From positions 146,298,058 through 146,362,057 of the forward strand of contig NC_133537.1 in NCBI RefSeq assembly GCF_048544455.1: a stretch of 64,000 nt of DNA. Direction: 5' to 3'. Position numbers and translations under genes: made by a program. Within the stretch, counting starts at the first letter, position 1. Each line of letters opens with the position of its first letter. The stretch comes from Silene latifolia (taxonomy: Eukaryota > Streptophyta > Magnoliopsida > Caryophyllales > Caryophyllaceae). This document shows, one piece after another, positions 44,283-55,890 of the stretch. The notes under the pieces were generated by a model that saw nothing but the letters and a program-made list of their open reading frames with translations, was not told the DNA's origin and searched no databases.

Positions 44283-46829
44283 TTATTCTTCTTCCTCCTC
44301 CTCTTCTTCAGATGATTCCGACAATTGTGGTGGACGCTCAGCAAAAGAGTTAGGACAGTTCCTCTTGTCATTGTGTGCCATTTGCTTGCAATTATTGCAC
44401 ATGCGTTTCGGCTTACTGTCAAATGCAACCGCCTTCGCCTTACTAGACAAAATCCTTTTCCCCTCCCTTTGTTTTTGGAATATTTAGGTGGCAGTGTAGA
44501 AATCTCCTTACTTGCTTTACAACCAAGCAATTTCTCCATTTGCTGTTGTTTATTCAACTTCTCACCTACCGGTGTCAGCTTCTCTCTAAATTCCCTTATT
44601 AAATTAGTAAGACCTTCAACGTCTTCCTTTTCCTTATCAACAAGCACTCCAATTGTTTCGTGAATTTCCGACCACAATTTTGCCATCTGAAGTTGCTTAC
44701 TGTCTACAATATCCATGTCATATGTACACTCCCCGGTACTATAGTCACCACTCCGCAATGCATCCTTTGTTCATCTCCTAGCAATCCCAGATTCCGGAAA
44801 TTTTTTTACCCCATTACCAGAATAAATCCAAATTATGTGCCTGCAGAGTAGTCCCTTCCTCTCAAAAAGTTTACAGGAACAGCTCGCCTCAAAAGTCCCT
44901 GAGTTAGCAAATGAAATTGAAACTTTCATGACTAACAGAAACTTTATTACTTTTACTTTGAAACTTTAAGACAATTTCATGAAATTCTAATACTTCAACT
45001 ATGTAAAACACTTCTTAACAAAAAGTAAAATCAACGTACTAATACTCAACTATGTAAAACTTTATTACTTACACTTTGAAACTTTAGGACAATTTCATGA
45101 AATTCTAATACTTGAACTATGTAAAACACTTCTTAACAAGTAATAAATCAACAACGTACTAAATTACTCATACCTGGGTTATACTGAACATCAAAATTAT
45201 GGCCTCCCAATGAATCTGTCAAGGTAGTAACCTCTAAGTTGTTCAACTCCAAGAAACCCTTGCAACTAAATCCACCAATTGCATTCTTTAACTCCTCTTG
45301 AAACTCCTCGGAAATATCATGTGTGCAAATCTTCGCACTATCACACTCTATTGCCAACTTACTGCATAACTTAGGGTTTGAATGACGGTTTTCGTTATCA
45401 AGCCTCTTCTGATTGTGTCTTTGTTGGTCCAAAGCACTTTCAAAGCGCATCCAAAACTCAACAAGAGTACCATTTCTCGCCTTAAACCTCTTGAAAAAAC
45501 TGTTTTCACTTTCCGACCACTGTGTCGTCCTCATAATACCACCCATTATCAAGTCCTTACAGTGCGCCATCACCCACTGCCTCCTTATATCATAGCAGTC
45601 CGTAAACCATTCAATGTCAGCGGGTACGTGTTCCTCCATTATTGCTGACCATCTATTGCCGAACTCCTCTGCTTTAAGTTCCTCGTCCAATACAATAGCA
45701 TTTAACTTTTTTAGAAATACCTGGTAATCTTTCCTTTTGCTACCATACTTACAGGGAACCTTATTCATAATGTGCCACATGCAGAACCGGTATCGTGTTG
45801 TTCTGAATTTTTCGGATACTGACGTAATTATTCCAGGATCTTGATCCGTTATTATGTATGCTGGTTCCTTTCCCCCCATAGCAATCAAAAACCTCTCGAA
45901 CACCCAATGAAACGATTCCGTAGTTTCTTTCGCTATAAGGGCACAACAGAAAGTTATTGATCGTTTATGGTTGTCAATCCCTGTGAAGGGAGTGAAAACC
46001 ATCTTGTACTTGTTAGTGGAGTAAGTAGGGTCGTAAGAAACGGCATCTCCAAAGACAGAGTAGTTCCTCCTACCAATGTCATCCGCCCAAATTGCGCGTT
46101 GTAGGCTACCATCTACGTCAACATCATAGTCGAAGTAGAAGTCTGGCCGAGTCTCTGCCATGTTCTTGAAGTGATCAATGAAAAGTTGTCCGCCCCTTTC
46201 ATGAATAAAACACTTTATGTCTCTTTGAAAATTTTTGAAGTCGTTCAAACTAGCCCCTATATTGTGGAACCCGTTAACAACCTTCTTACACATTCTGTAA
46301 GTCCTTGTTGCTCCAATATTCAGCTGCAATAAATTAACAAACCAACGTCAGAAAAGAAATTAAATTCACACTCGAACATTCAAACGTCTACTACTAATTT
46401 CTACCTATCAGTTGCACAAACTTTAACCCTGTTCAAGTAAATTCATTCTCAAAAACGTAACTGCCAATGAAACTTTAACCGTTCGATTCCAAAATTCAGC
46501 ACTCTTTTCTGAAGCTTTAACTCAGTTCATGGAAAAAAAAATTACAACATCGAACCCAACCCCAAGTGCGTACACCTTATAAAGCCCTCCCTATTACAAA
46601 TCAATAGTTTTGATTTTATAGTTCAGTCACGCCACTTTTTAGTTGTGTATTTTCTCACATCGAACCCAACCCCAAGTGCGTACACCTTATAAAATGTTAT
46701 AGCTTCCTCAATATCCCCAAACTCCATCCTAATGTATGGTGTAAATACGTCCTCCAAATGCTTACAAAAGTCTTCCTCTGACACCGGTGGAATTGTTTCA
46801 TCATCTGCATCAGTTGTAATTGACGACAC
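44283..46829 (-). pseudogene. FAR1/FHY3-type MULE transposase
   Basis: Exon at 46829-46623: MSSITTDADDETIPPVS, then part of a FAR1 DNA-binding domain (FGDIEEAITFYKVYALGVGF), cut before the zinc ligands by a stop. Exon 46323-45174: MULE transposase core with GDAVSYDPTY, IITDQDPGI and WSESENSFFK supplying Asp, Asp and Glu, plus CMWHIMNK. Exon 44898-44283: SWIM zinc finger (CSCKLFERKGLLCRH), then a C-terminal zinc knuckle (CNNCKQMAHNDKRNC) and a Glu-rich tail. Breaks: a stop near 44773 (Trp to TGA), a one-base shift near 44462 and the truncated FAR1 domain. It would cut and join the MULE ends. The core exon (393 codons open) is well preserved. Confidence 0.85.
46547..46693. repeat. 37-bp direct duplication inside the FAR1-domain region
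   Basis: The block at 46657-46693, which encodes YKVYALGVGFDV on minus, is repeated without a mismatch that I can see at 46547-46583, 110 bp away. The second copy is outside the readable exon. Confidence 0.85.
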
Positions 46830-47603
46830 AAAAAAAAAAAAAAAAAAATTCAGTAAAAAAAAACCTATTCAAAGAAAACTAAACCAACGTACGAACATAT
46901 CAGTACCAAAAATCTACTAAAAAACTCTAATGTACAACAACTGAAACTTTAATTACGCTAAAAATTGTCAAAAACCCTAAACCAAAAAACTACAGCCAAC
47001 GACTACTCGTCTACCCTCCATCGTCTAAAAAAAAAAAGTTTTGTAACCTTTTCCCCATACCTCCTTCCCTCTGCCTTTTCTAATATGTCTACATACAAGC
47101 ACCACACGTTCATCTTCCACCCCCACAAAAAATATAAAAATAAATTCCACACCATGCAAATATTACTACTCATATAAACACAATTCGTTTTCTAACTATA
47201 CAGACGTTTAACAATGATAACTAGTAAAATATCTATATAGAACAATTAAATTACAAGTACTCAGCTTACCGTTCTCAACAGCCTCATAAGCCACAATCTC
47301 CATATCAGCCATGAAATATAAGTGATGAATTAAACAGAGGATGAATATGGTCGAAAATTTAAGGAAATATTAAAGAACTAGCTAAAGGATGAAAGGATGT
47401 TATTAAACTAGTATGAAGAATAATTTTTTTAGGGAGTAATATGAGGAAGAAGAAAGGGTTAGAGAGAAGGATACAGTTGAACGTGAAAGGGGATATTACA
47501 GTTGTGCTAATGAATACAAGGTAATCAGTGTTGGGAGAATAAAAAGTGTATTCATTATGATTATTACTTGATTTCTTTTTTTTTTTACGTAAAACTCACA
47601 CAA
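46830..47603. other. MULE 5' side of the transposase gene
   Basis: AT-rich upstream region with an A-run at 46830-46848. A minus-strand ATG at 47312 (MADMEIVAYEAVEN), with a donor-like GTAAGC just after it near 47270, could be a first exon of the transposase. It is too short to be sure. The rest has no feature I can name. Confidence 0.35.
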
Positions 47604-47688
47604 ATCTCAGCCCTTGGTTTCACCTAATCCAATGGCCAAAAAAAGGACTTAGGGACTCATATATTTGAGTGGACTCATTTGAACTTGG

Positions 47689-47690
<2 letters not shown>
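47604..47690 (-). repeat. MULE right terminal inverted repeat
   Basis: Reverse complement carries ATGAGTCCCTAAGTCC and GGCTGAGAT in the same order as the left end. It abuts (TA)n at 47690-47740. Confidence 0.7.
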
Positions 47691-47742
<52 letters not shown>

Positions 47743-49236
47743 AGAGACAACCAGGTTATCCACCTGAGACTAAGCTTGGGGCCTTCCAATACACAAATTA
47801 TCCACCAGAGACTAAGCCTGGGGCATTCCAATTCGTAAACCAAACCAATCCAGCATATAGCCATATGAACCTGCTTAACATACAACTGATAATAATAATC
47901 ATCCAATTCAATAACTAGCTAGAAGCTAACATCCATTCAACATATGAATCATCCATGTAATAAATAACACATTAACAGCTATAGTTGAGTAGTTATCTTA
48001 CCTGATAGCAAATCTTCAAGTCTTACAAGCAATCAAATCGATCCTTTACAAGTACATAACCTACATAACATAATTATGTACAATTACTACATAACCAACC
48101 AACTAATCATGCATTTATCCTATGCCCATCACGTCCTAATCCTTTTGCCAATTTCAAAGCTAAATCTCTAATTCTACCGTTTTACAACACTAATTAGTCT
48201 CACTATAAAATTCATAATTATTTCAATTAAAATTCAAACGGCGCAAGACCAATGGGGTTGGAACCCTAAGAGTCATATCTACTGTTCTTGTGAAATAGGC
48301 TTTCCACAAATTCCAAACTTATCAAGGCTTTCTTGAAAAATTTATAAATACTGACGAATCCCGTCGTATAAAAAGTATTGATTCATAAAACAAGTTTAAC
48401 ATATGATTTTTGAGAAATTCCAATTCCAAGAATCGTCTAGACTCTTCAAATTTAATTTATGAAATATACCTAGAATAGGTTTGACATATAAGTTAAGGTT
48501 TCGAAGCATTCTTTACAACACTAGCAGATTCGCAGACATTTCGGCGACAGGTTCATAAATAAATCACCCAAGACAAACTGTTTGGAAGATTACTACGCAA
48601 TTTTATATTCATAAACTAGACTTGAAATAAAACATAGTCTCTTAATTAACTTTTCGGCAAAAAACATTTTAGACCACGAAAAAAATTAAACAAGACAACC
48701 TACGAATCTGCCAAATTGCTGTAACTTTCTTTCTTTAAATCTAATCATGTTTAACATAATCTTTATGTAATTAAGCACGACTTTTACCATAATCCTACTA
48801 TAATTTAAGTCTTTAAGAAGAAAAATTGAATCTTAGAAAGATTAAAGACGACTTACAAAATAAAAGATTGAATCCAATGGAAGTAGGTGCAAAATCTCCA
48901 AATTGATTGCCCAATTCCCTTTTCCCTTTTTTCTCTCTATGTTTTGTTTGAGTTTATGTTGAATAATAAAAGTGACCGTGGAAAGATTGAGTTGGGTATA
49001 TATAATGACAATAGAAACTTTTAGGAAACTAGGAAAGCAATAAGAAACTAGAATAATAATATAATAATAAGGTAGTCTTATAGAAAAGTATTAGGAAGGG
49101 TCATAGAGAAGGGTATTAGAAAACAATATTATATTACATATTATTACCAATTATATTACATATTATTATAATTATTATTATTACTATTATTATTATTATC
49201 CTAATACCGTCACTAGAAATATCTTCTTATCTCATA
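47691..49236 (-). repeat. Middle segment of the reversed Gypsy LTR
   Basis: Begins with the (TA)n that borders the MULE. At 47755-47845 a unit of about 46 bp occurs twice (TTATCCACCTGAGACTAAGC and TTATCCACCAGAGACTAAGC). No coding sequence. A pyrimidine-rich CTCTCTATG region near 48920-48945 may be the transcription start side of the LTR when read on minus. An ATT-rich microsatellite lies at 49140-49200. Confidence 0.5.
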
Positions 49237-49472
49237 CTCCCTCCATTATTTTATATATGGCGTTTTCGTTTTACGAAGTAAGCCTTTGACTTTGATTTTT
49301 ATGAAAAAATACTCTAGAAAAAATTATAAATCATATCGTTAGATTCGTCATGAACTTTGCTTTCATAAGAGTATACATTTCATATTATTAGCTCATATAT
49401 TTTGAGAGATATTGAAGAGAGAAGTGACTGTCTCGAAATGTGAGAATGACATATATAAAATAATGCAGGGAG
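49237..49472. mobile_element. Stowaway-type MITE (236 bp)
   Basis: Terminal inverted repeats start CTCCCTCCATTATTTTATAT on the left and CTCCCTGCATTATTTTATAT on the reverse complement of the right, with one mismatch in these 20 bases. A TA target duplication flanks both sides (49235-49236 and 49473-49474). No coding capacity. CTCCCTCC tips plus TA duplication are typical of Stowaway (Tc1/mariner-derived) MITEs. Confidence 0.93.
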
Positions 49473-49570
49473 TATTATTTATTATTTTCATTTCCGTCTT
49501 ATAACTTAATTCCCTAAAATAATAATATAATTTTATAAAATACTTTTTACATGTTTACCGTTTGACTAAC

Positions 49571-49575
49571 CTTTG
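49571..49575. repeat. Target site duplication, left (CTTTG)
   Basis: CTTTG directly before the solo LTR; the partner is at 51160-51164. Confidence 0.9.
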
Positions 49576-51159
49576 TGATTCGGTTGAAACTTTGTCGTAT
49601 AAGATTACCAATAGAAACACTATTTATAACCTCAACAAACTACTCTTAATAGAGTGGTAAGTAAAGGTCGGATCCCAAGGGACGGGTATTGTATTGATTT
49701 ACCGGTTGTAGAAAGCTATGTCTTAGGGCGTCACAATTTGGGTTGAGTTTGAAGTTTGCAATCTAAACTACTTAACAAAAAAAATGTAAACAAATGAAAG
49801 CAAAACAAAGCAAAGTAAATAGGGTTTGTAAACAATTGATTAAGGCACTAGGGTGTCATGGGTTCATAAGGGAATCATGGTGAGGTCATACAAACAAGTT
49901 TCATAGATGCAAGCAATTTATTGTAGTAGTGGAATCGAGTTAGTTTATATCTTACAATTCCTAGGAAGTTTTGGGTCTCGTAACCGAGTCGGTCAAGACT
50001 TTACAACTCCAACAAGTCGACTTAATTATCCCTATTCAACTATATGCATGGTCTAACAACAAGCCTTGAGTTAGTTTATGTCTTACAAGTCTTGTTGAAT
50101 GGATAAGAGATTCATGCTAGGTTGTCAATCAAGTATTTCATCAAGCATAACATGTGCATAAGTTGAAACTACAACAAACAAGCAATCATATGAACTAGAA
50201 AACTACTCACTCATGATCATGGAAAACATGATAATAAGGGTGTCAATAACATTAACAAGTCTGAACATGATGGATGAGTAAAACACTAAACAATAATTAA
50301 GTAAAGGGTAAAAGGAATTGTACCAACTTAGGATGATCCAATATAAAGCAAAGAATAATAGAAGAAAACTTGATGAATGATGAAGAGTTGTCAATTCTCC
50401 AATAAACCCAAATAGTCTTCAAATTACCCAACCAAATCTAAGAACACTTGAATGATTAAAGGAAAATTAAGATGTGATTAAGATTGAATTTGTGTAATAA
50501 AACTTGATTAATATTAATAAAACTTGATTACAACTTGATAGTAAAGCTTTGTAAAAACTTGGCGATTAATCTCTTAATACAATGGGGTATTTATACTAAG
50601 TACAATTATTAGGATAACTAAGGGGTTAAATGACGATTAAGTCCCTAAGATGAAGATTAACGCCTTGCAAGTCCCTTAAGGAGACGCTCGACCTGCCCCT
50701 GTTGGACGCCCATGCTCTAAGGAAATACGCCCGTCCTGCTTGTGGGACATTCTAGCTGTGTCTTTGGGATGCCCGTCTAGATCTTCAAGACGCTCGGGCT
50801 GAGCTTGGGACACCCGTCTCATAGGCTAGTTTGGCTTCTTCTTCAATTGAATGCCTCAAGATCTGTGGGGATCATTGAGGAGCCTTGGGGGTCCTTTATC
50901 ATTTCCCAAATACTTGTTTTATTGACTTAAGCCTTTAGTATTGGTCTCCTATTTGTTGCTTGGTCGTTAGATGCGATCCATTTAGCCCCGTTTTGCTCCA
51001 CTTATGCAAGGTTAGCCTTTCGCTCCTACCAAGGATGCAAAACTTCAAAGAATATGCAAAGTAGGAAGCTAAAGATAAGAAGCGACCCTAATGCATACAA
51101 GAAAGCATTGGAACGAGGCTAGTTCGGGGACTAAATGTGTGCAAATACGAGTTACATCA
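49576..51159 (-). mobile_element. Solo Athila-type LTR, reversed (1584 bp)
   Basis: On minus it starts TGATGTAACTCG at 51159 and ends ACCGAATCA at 49576. It parallels the LTR at 60927-62685 in several places, such as the ACCTTTACT/GGATCC region and the TTTAGTCCCCGAA start block. A perfect 5-bp duplication (CTTTG) flanks it and no internal sequence is attached, so it is a solo LTR left by LTR-LTR recombination. A cluster of GGACGCCCGTC-like motifs lies at 50685-50825. Confidence 0.88.
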
Positions 51160-51164
51160 CTTTG
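51160..51164. repeat. Target site duplication, right (CTTTG)
   Basis: Matches 49571-49575. Confidence 0.9.
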
Positions 51165-51207
51165 ACAAAGTCTTAAAAGTACGCGGTATTACAGTCTTCC
51201 TCCCCTT
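51165..51207 (-). repeat. Start of the reversed Gypsy LTR and its polypurine tract
   Basis: On minus, AAGGGGAGGAAGAC (51207-51194) is the polypurine tract and TGTAATACCGCG from 51193 is the LTR start. Upstream on minus, GAACTTCAGGACGAAG looks like the very end of a chromovirus pol (ELQDEVYFKG). This orientation makes 34907-51193 a 3' LTR. Confidence 0.7.
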
Positions 51208-52307
51208 AAAATAAACTTCGTCCTGAAGTTCACCACACTACTCAATAGAGAAACCAAAACAACACAACTAGCTACCAAACGATAAGGTTTTTCCCAAACT
51301 AAAATACAACGACAAGGCCTTTGCCTAACAAAATGCAACAAAAGATAGCGGGTATTACATTCTACCTCCCTTAAAACAAACTTCGTCCTGAAATTTAACC
51401 AGTTCTTTCAACAACTAGCTACTGACACTCCGCGATTCTCTACCCCCGAGAAGAAAGAGTTACGTCCTCGTAACTCTGACACGTTCACACACAAGACACA
51501 TTAGAACATGAGAAACATATCACATACGTAAACAATTAAACTTGATCGGTCCATTCAAATCTTTATCAAGTTAAGAATCATGTTAACCATACAACATTTA
51601 CTCGTAGCATCATGCCAATAGATTACCAAGTAAGTTGTTCATTTTACCACATATCAAGACATACATCTAATGATCATACCTTTGACATCATGTAAGAACA
51701 CTATTTGAACACATTAACAAAGTCCATGTAATGGTTAAACAATTGTATAAAAATCTTGTTGTTAAATCATACTTTTACAAATGTTAGAAAACATATTGTA
51801 ACGTTCAAAAATCACCACTAAATAACAGCTTAACTATTTCTTGAGTTCTTACACCTTTTAGAAAATACAGAGAGTTATCGACATATGAGAACAAGAATCA
51901 AGTCTATAGCTCAATTAATAAATTTATAAAGATTTTTACAACTCAATTGGTCCAAACAGAACTTAATCAGCATATTGTTATAAATCGAAGTCAACTTGCA
52001 AAACTCACCATTAAATAACAATACATCAAGATTTAACGTGGCTCATCAATTTAAAAACCTAAACGAATCCTTTAAAAAGTGGATTGGGAATTATGCATAA
52101 ATTATAAGCACATATTAAATGAAAATTTTTAGAAAATTGTTGGTCAAAAACACGACTGCACAGGAACATTCTAACCACTGTCTACTAAAACATTTATTTC
52201 TCTTAAACCGTACTTTATATAAGCATGAAACAAAGGCAAACAAAAGCTAACACAAATGCTTATCACTCTTAAAAATTTCATACATAGATATTAAACAGGA
52301 AAGAAAC
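51208..52307 (-). other. Remnant of reversed Gypsy 3' ends, with a second PPT-LTR junction
   Basis: A second, related junction lies 167 bp away: on minus, TTAAGGGAGGTAGAA then TGTAATACCCGC from 51360. A third pol-end-like block (AGTTACGAGGACGTAACTC on minus) is near 51447-51465. Beyond that, 51480-52307 is AT-rich with no frame of note. The Copia at 52308 cuts it off. Confidence 0.5.
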
Positions 52308-53579
52308 TGTTGGAGTATATGTCCTCGACAATAATGCGATCACATGTTTGAATCTCATATTAAGAATGTTGAGGGAAAGAAATATTTTATTGTCAACTGA
52401 TCCACATTAATCAGTAATGATTGGCTGACTAGAGTTTGACATTACTGTCGTATGACAGTGGTGATCAGTTGATCCCTTAAGGTCATACCTCTAGGGTAAC
52501 ACTCTTAATTGATTAATTAATTAATTGTATGATGATACAAGTTAATTAATTCCTTAAAATTGAACAAATGATTTTGTGAGTGAGAATTCGTGTCTTATTG
52601 TAATTCGATTAAATAAGATTCGTACAAAGTAATTAAATTTGTTTATTACTTAGGATTTATTATTGTTTATAAAACAATTAAAATAAGAATGATAGATTAA
52701 TTATAATTACAAAATGTTGTGAATTATATTTGTATGACCCACTTTTAATACTTGTAGTTATGTACTACTAGTAAAAATTGTCACATATAATTTATTTAAT
52801 GTGTAATGATGTTTAATTTGTTAAATATGCATACACATGACTAATAACGTGTTATGGGTCATGTGTCACACATAATTACAATTGACAAATTACAAGTTAT
52901 AAAATGGAGTCCATTTTGTCTCTAAGGGGCCGAAAATTGGAGGGACTAATAAGTTAGTGGATGGTTGCTTTTATTGTAAAATAAACATCATGATTACCCT
53001 AATATTACTAGCCATGCAAGCCTAGTCTTATGGGTAAGAACAATTCAAAAGGGATAGCATGCATTGGGTCTCCTTTTTACCCCTCCCAACCGGTTTCCCC
53101 TTTCAATAAGAGGAGCATGGCTCTAATTTTACATTCTTACCTTATGCAATTTTGCATACTCATCTTTCTCCTCATTCTCTCTAAAATAGGTTTAGATCTC
53201 ACAAAATCTCTAATATTATTCCACCATTACTAGTAGTAGTAATCAATAATATTAGTTATAATTTTTAAAAAGGAACATATACTAAATTTCTAGTAACCAA
53301 ATTAGTATATGTATTAAGGGTGATTATCTTGGTACAATTCCTTGAGGAGTAGATCCTACCATTGGGTCTAAATTCATCCATGGAGCACTCGGATTTTTCG
53401 AAGACTAATTTGGTAGGAGACCAATTAGTATAACCGTGTGGCACCTCCTTTGTAAGTTGATTGATTTCTTCTTATGTTCCCCTTTTGTTATGAATGCATA
53501 AGATCTAGTTAGTTTATGACTAAACTAAACTTTAAATGAGTCATTAGATATGTCTAATAAGAGGTTAATGAATCTTACA
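52308..53579 (+). repeat. Copia 5' LTR (1272 bp), second Copia family
   Basis: Starts TGTTGGAGTATATG and ends ATGAATCTTACA, followed two bases later by a tRNA-Met primer site. It is unlike the 988-bp and 579-bp LTRs except for the TGTTGGAG start, so it is a different family. The 3' LTR is not in the window. Confidence 0.85.
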
Positions 53580-53581
53580 AT

Positions 53582-53593
53582 TGGTATCAGAGC
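53582..53593 (+). promoter_or_regulatory. Primer binding site of the second Copia
   Basis: TGGTATCAGAGC, complementary to the 3' end of initiator tRNA-Met. Confidence 0.93.
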
Positions 53594-55890
53594 AATGATT
53601 GTTGCATGCATAATCGGCCTTTGTTTTTCCGAGTTAAAATGTTAACATATAAAACTAGAAATTTGTGATTTATGAGGATAAATACCACGAGAATTTTGCA
53701 TGAATAACATTCTGGTCCTAAATTGATTTTAGGTCATTTTGATGATTTATGGCATAAATATTGCTCTTTAATTTATTTTGAGTACTTTTATTACATTTAA
53801 TTTGATAAAATGACTTTTAAATACTAAAACATGTTAGACTATGAATCTGACCTTGACATTTTAACACGGCCTCACATGCATATTTTACTTATTGTATGTA
53901 AAATTTTGTATAAAAGTGTTGTATATTGCATGTTTTATGATTTTTACATGATAAAAATGAATTAAATGGAGGTATTTTTGTTAAAATTAGTTAGACTTCG
54001 TCTATACCCATGAAATTTTAGTATGTTGTCACATGCAATATTTACACACTGTATGTAAATGTTGAGACAAACTGGTTTTATTTTGCATGATTTATGATTT
54101 TTAGATGTAAAATTCGCATAAATAGTGACTATTTTAGCAAAAATAGCTAAAATGAATTTTATGGCATGAATTTTTTTTTTCCAAAGTTGTATATGTGATA
54201 TGAACATCAGACCTAAAGTTGAATGTCAAATTTCATTTGATTTGGATGATTACTGATTTTTATATTGTAAAATTGATAAATAACAACTTTATATAGTCAT
54301 AATTGTAAATTCGATTTTTGGACCTAAAAATTTGTCTTTTCTAGGTTCTAGAAAATTAAATAGAATATTAAAAATTTTAATTTTGATTTATTATATAATT
54401 TTATGTTTAATTTGGAATTAAAGGGTTGAAGTTATGTATTATGCGATTTATTTGTGAAATGAATAAAATTTATATTCTATGGGCAAATTTTTATTAAAAT
54501 TTTGGAATGTTGGGAATTTTCCAGAATATACAAAATTATGATTTTCAAATTTTCAAATCTTTATGACTTATTGGGAATTATTTCTTTATTATTATGAATA
54601 AAAGTGTTTAAAGAGCAATAATAAAATACCAAGTTGAATTATTGTCAAATATTTAGTGAAGACTAAATTTTTGAGTTCTAAGAAGGTTGGGGTAATTAAC
54701 TTGGACATAGATTTGATTTATGTAATATTGTGTGATTTTAATAAGTTAATAGTCACAATTATCCATAAAACCGGACCGAATATACGATATTAGCTTAAAT
54801 AAGGCGATTTGGCACATCACATGGCATGTTTCATACATATATTAATGTTGCATTTTTATTATGATTGTCATATTTTAATTTTATATAATTTTGAATTATG
54901 TAATTTGTACTTAGTATGGCCTAGGTTTTTAATTGATATTTCCCGAAATGAATGGGGATATCGATTCGGTTGTAATTAATGTCATCTCGTATCACTTTTA
55001 TTTTTATTTTTGTTTTTGTTTTTATAACGTATAAAGTAGAAAAGCTATGTAATTTATTTATCCCGGAGATCCTTGAAGACGGTGCCATTCGGAAAGGCGT
55101 TCCGACAAAGATGATGTTGCCTTGGAGTGCGTGCCAAATGAAGTTCAAGGGACCAATGGAGTTGGTTTCCGAATTTGTTAATAGTTTATTAGATTTACTA
55201 TTTTAGGAAGGTCATACTAGGATTTTATTGTTTTGCTTTGCATTTGTTTTATATGTTTGTATGCGTAGCCAAGTCGCCATAACTACACATGCATATCATA
55301 TTTTATCTAATCATCGACCGTGTCAATTATAATTATCGCTAGTTCACCGCTTTAGTTCACTTAAAACGAGATAGATTATAAATTGACAAGACCTCTCACT
55401 AAATAATAATTGAGAATTAGCCTTACCAAATAGTAGAACCATGAATCCCAATTTCATAAGAAGTAGGCTCGGCTCACCGGGGTGTTAAACTTGTTACGTT
55501 AGGTAAGTGGGTGGTAAATTGTTACTACATCGAAATTTGGGTTGAGCTAAACGGAAGTATTCGCGACCGTATCCGCATGTGTTCCGGGCTTAAGATAAAA
55601 ATTAAAGTAATTTTATCGACTGAGAGTTCAAGAAGTAGAATCGATTAAAGAGTTAATCCACCGAGTTATATTGATTAGGGATGAATCGGTTCACCGTGCC
55701 CGAGTTGATATGAATTTGATCTCGGGATCATTTATAATAGTTGGGTAGAGGTCACTATATAAATGATAAAACATTCTTAAATGTTTTATATATAACGATG
55801 AATTTTTGATTTTCCCACTATTTCGTTGTTTTATGTTGTTCTGTATTATCGCTCCTACTCATATATAATATCAATTCGATTGTAACACAA
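53594..55890 (+). other. Long leader of the second Copia, with degenerate repeats
   Basis: Non-coding, about 2.3 kb. A block containing CACATGCA...TGTATGTAAA...TTTATGATTTTTA occurs at about 53873 and again at about 54030, period near 157 bp, with weaker copies on either side. The part from 54900 to 55770 follows the same order of short blocks as 22440-23300 in the nested Copia. The 75-residue frame at 54979-55206 lies in this conserved leader and is not a recognised protein. Confidence 0.55.

Larger units (their letters stand above)
35501..47690. mobile_element. Mutator-like element with FAR1-type transposase and Ulp1-like gene (12.2 kb)
   Basis: Both ends carry related inverted sequences. 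The left (35501-35595) and the reverse complement of the right (47690-47604) share AGTCCAC, ATGAGTCCCTAAGTCC and GGCTGAGAT in order. Both ends stop at (TA)n. Inside are a + strand Ulp1-like gene and a - strand FAR1-type transposase, facing each other. MULEs that capture Ulp1-like genes are known from Arabidopsis (Kaonashi) and other plants. The usual 9-bp target duplication cannot be recognised in the TA-repeat flanks. The terminal repeats are diverged, so the exact tips could be off by several bases. Confidence 0.78.

Noticed and set aside
44325..44663. Plus-strand frame of 112 codons
   Set aside because: Shadow of the transposase C-terminal exon on minus.
54979..55206. 75-codon frame with a hydrophobic start
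   Set aside because: Lies in the Copia leader. The equivalent region of the nested Copia has no matching protein, so I treat it as non-coding.
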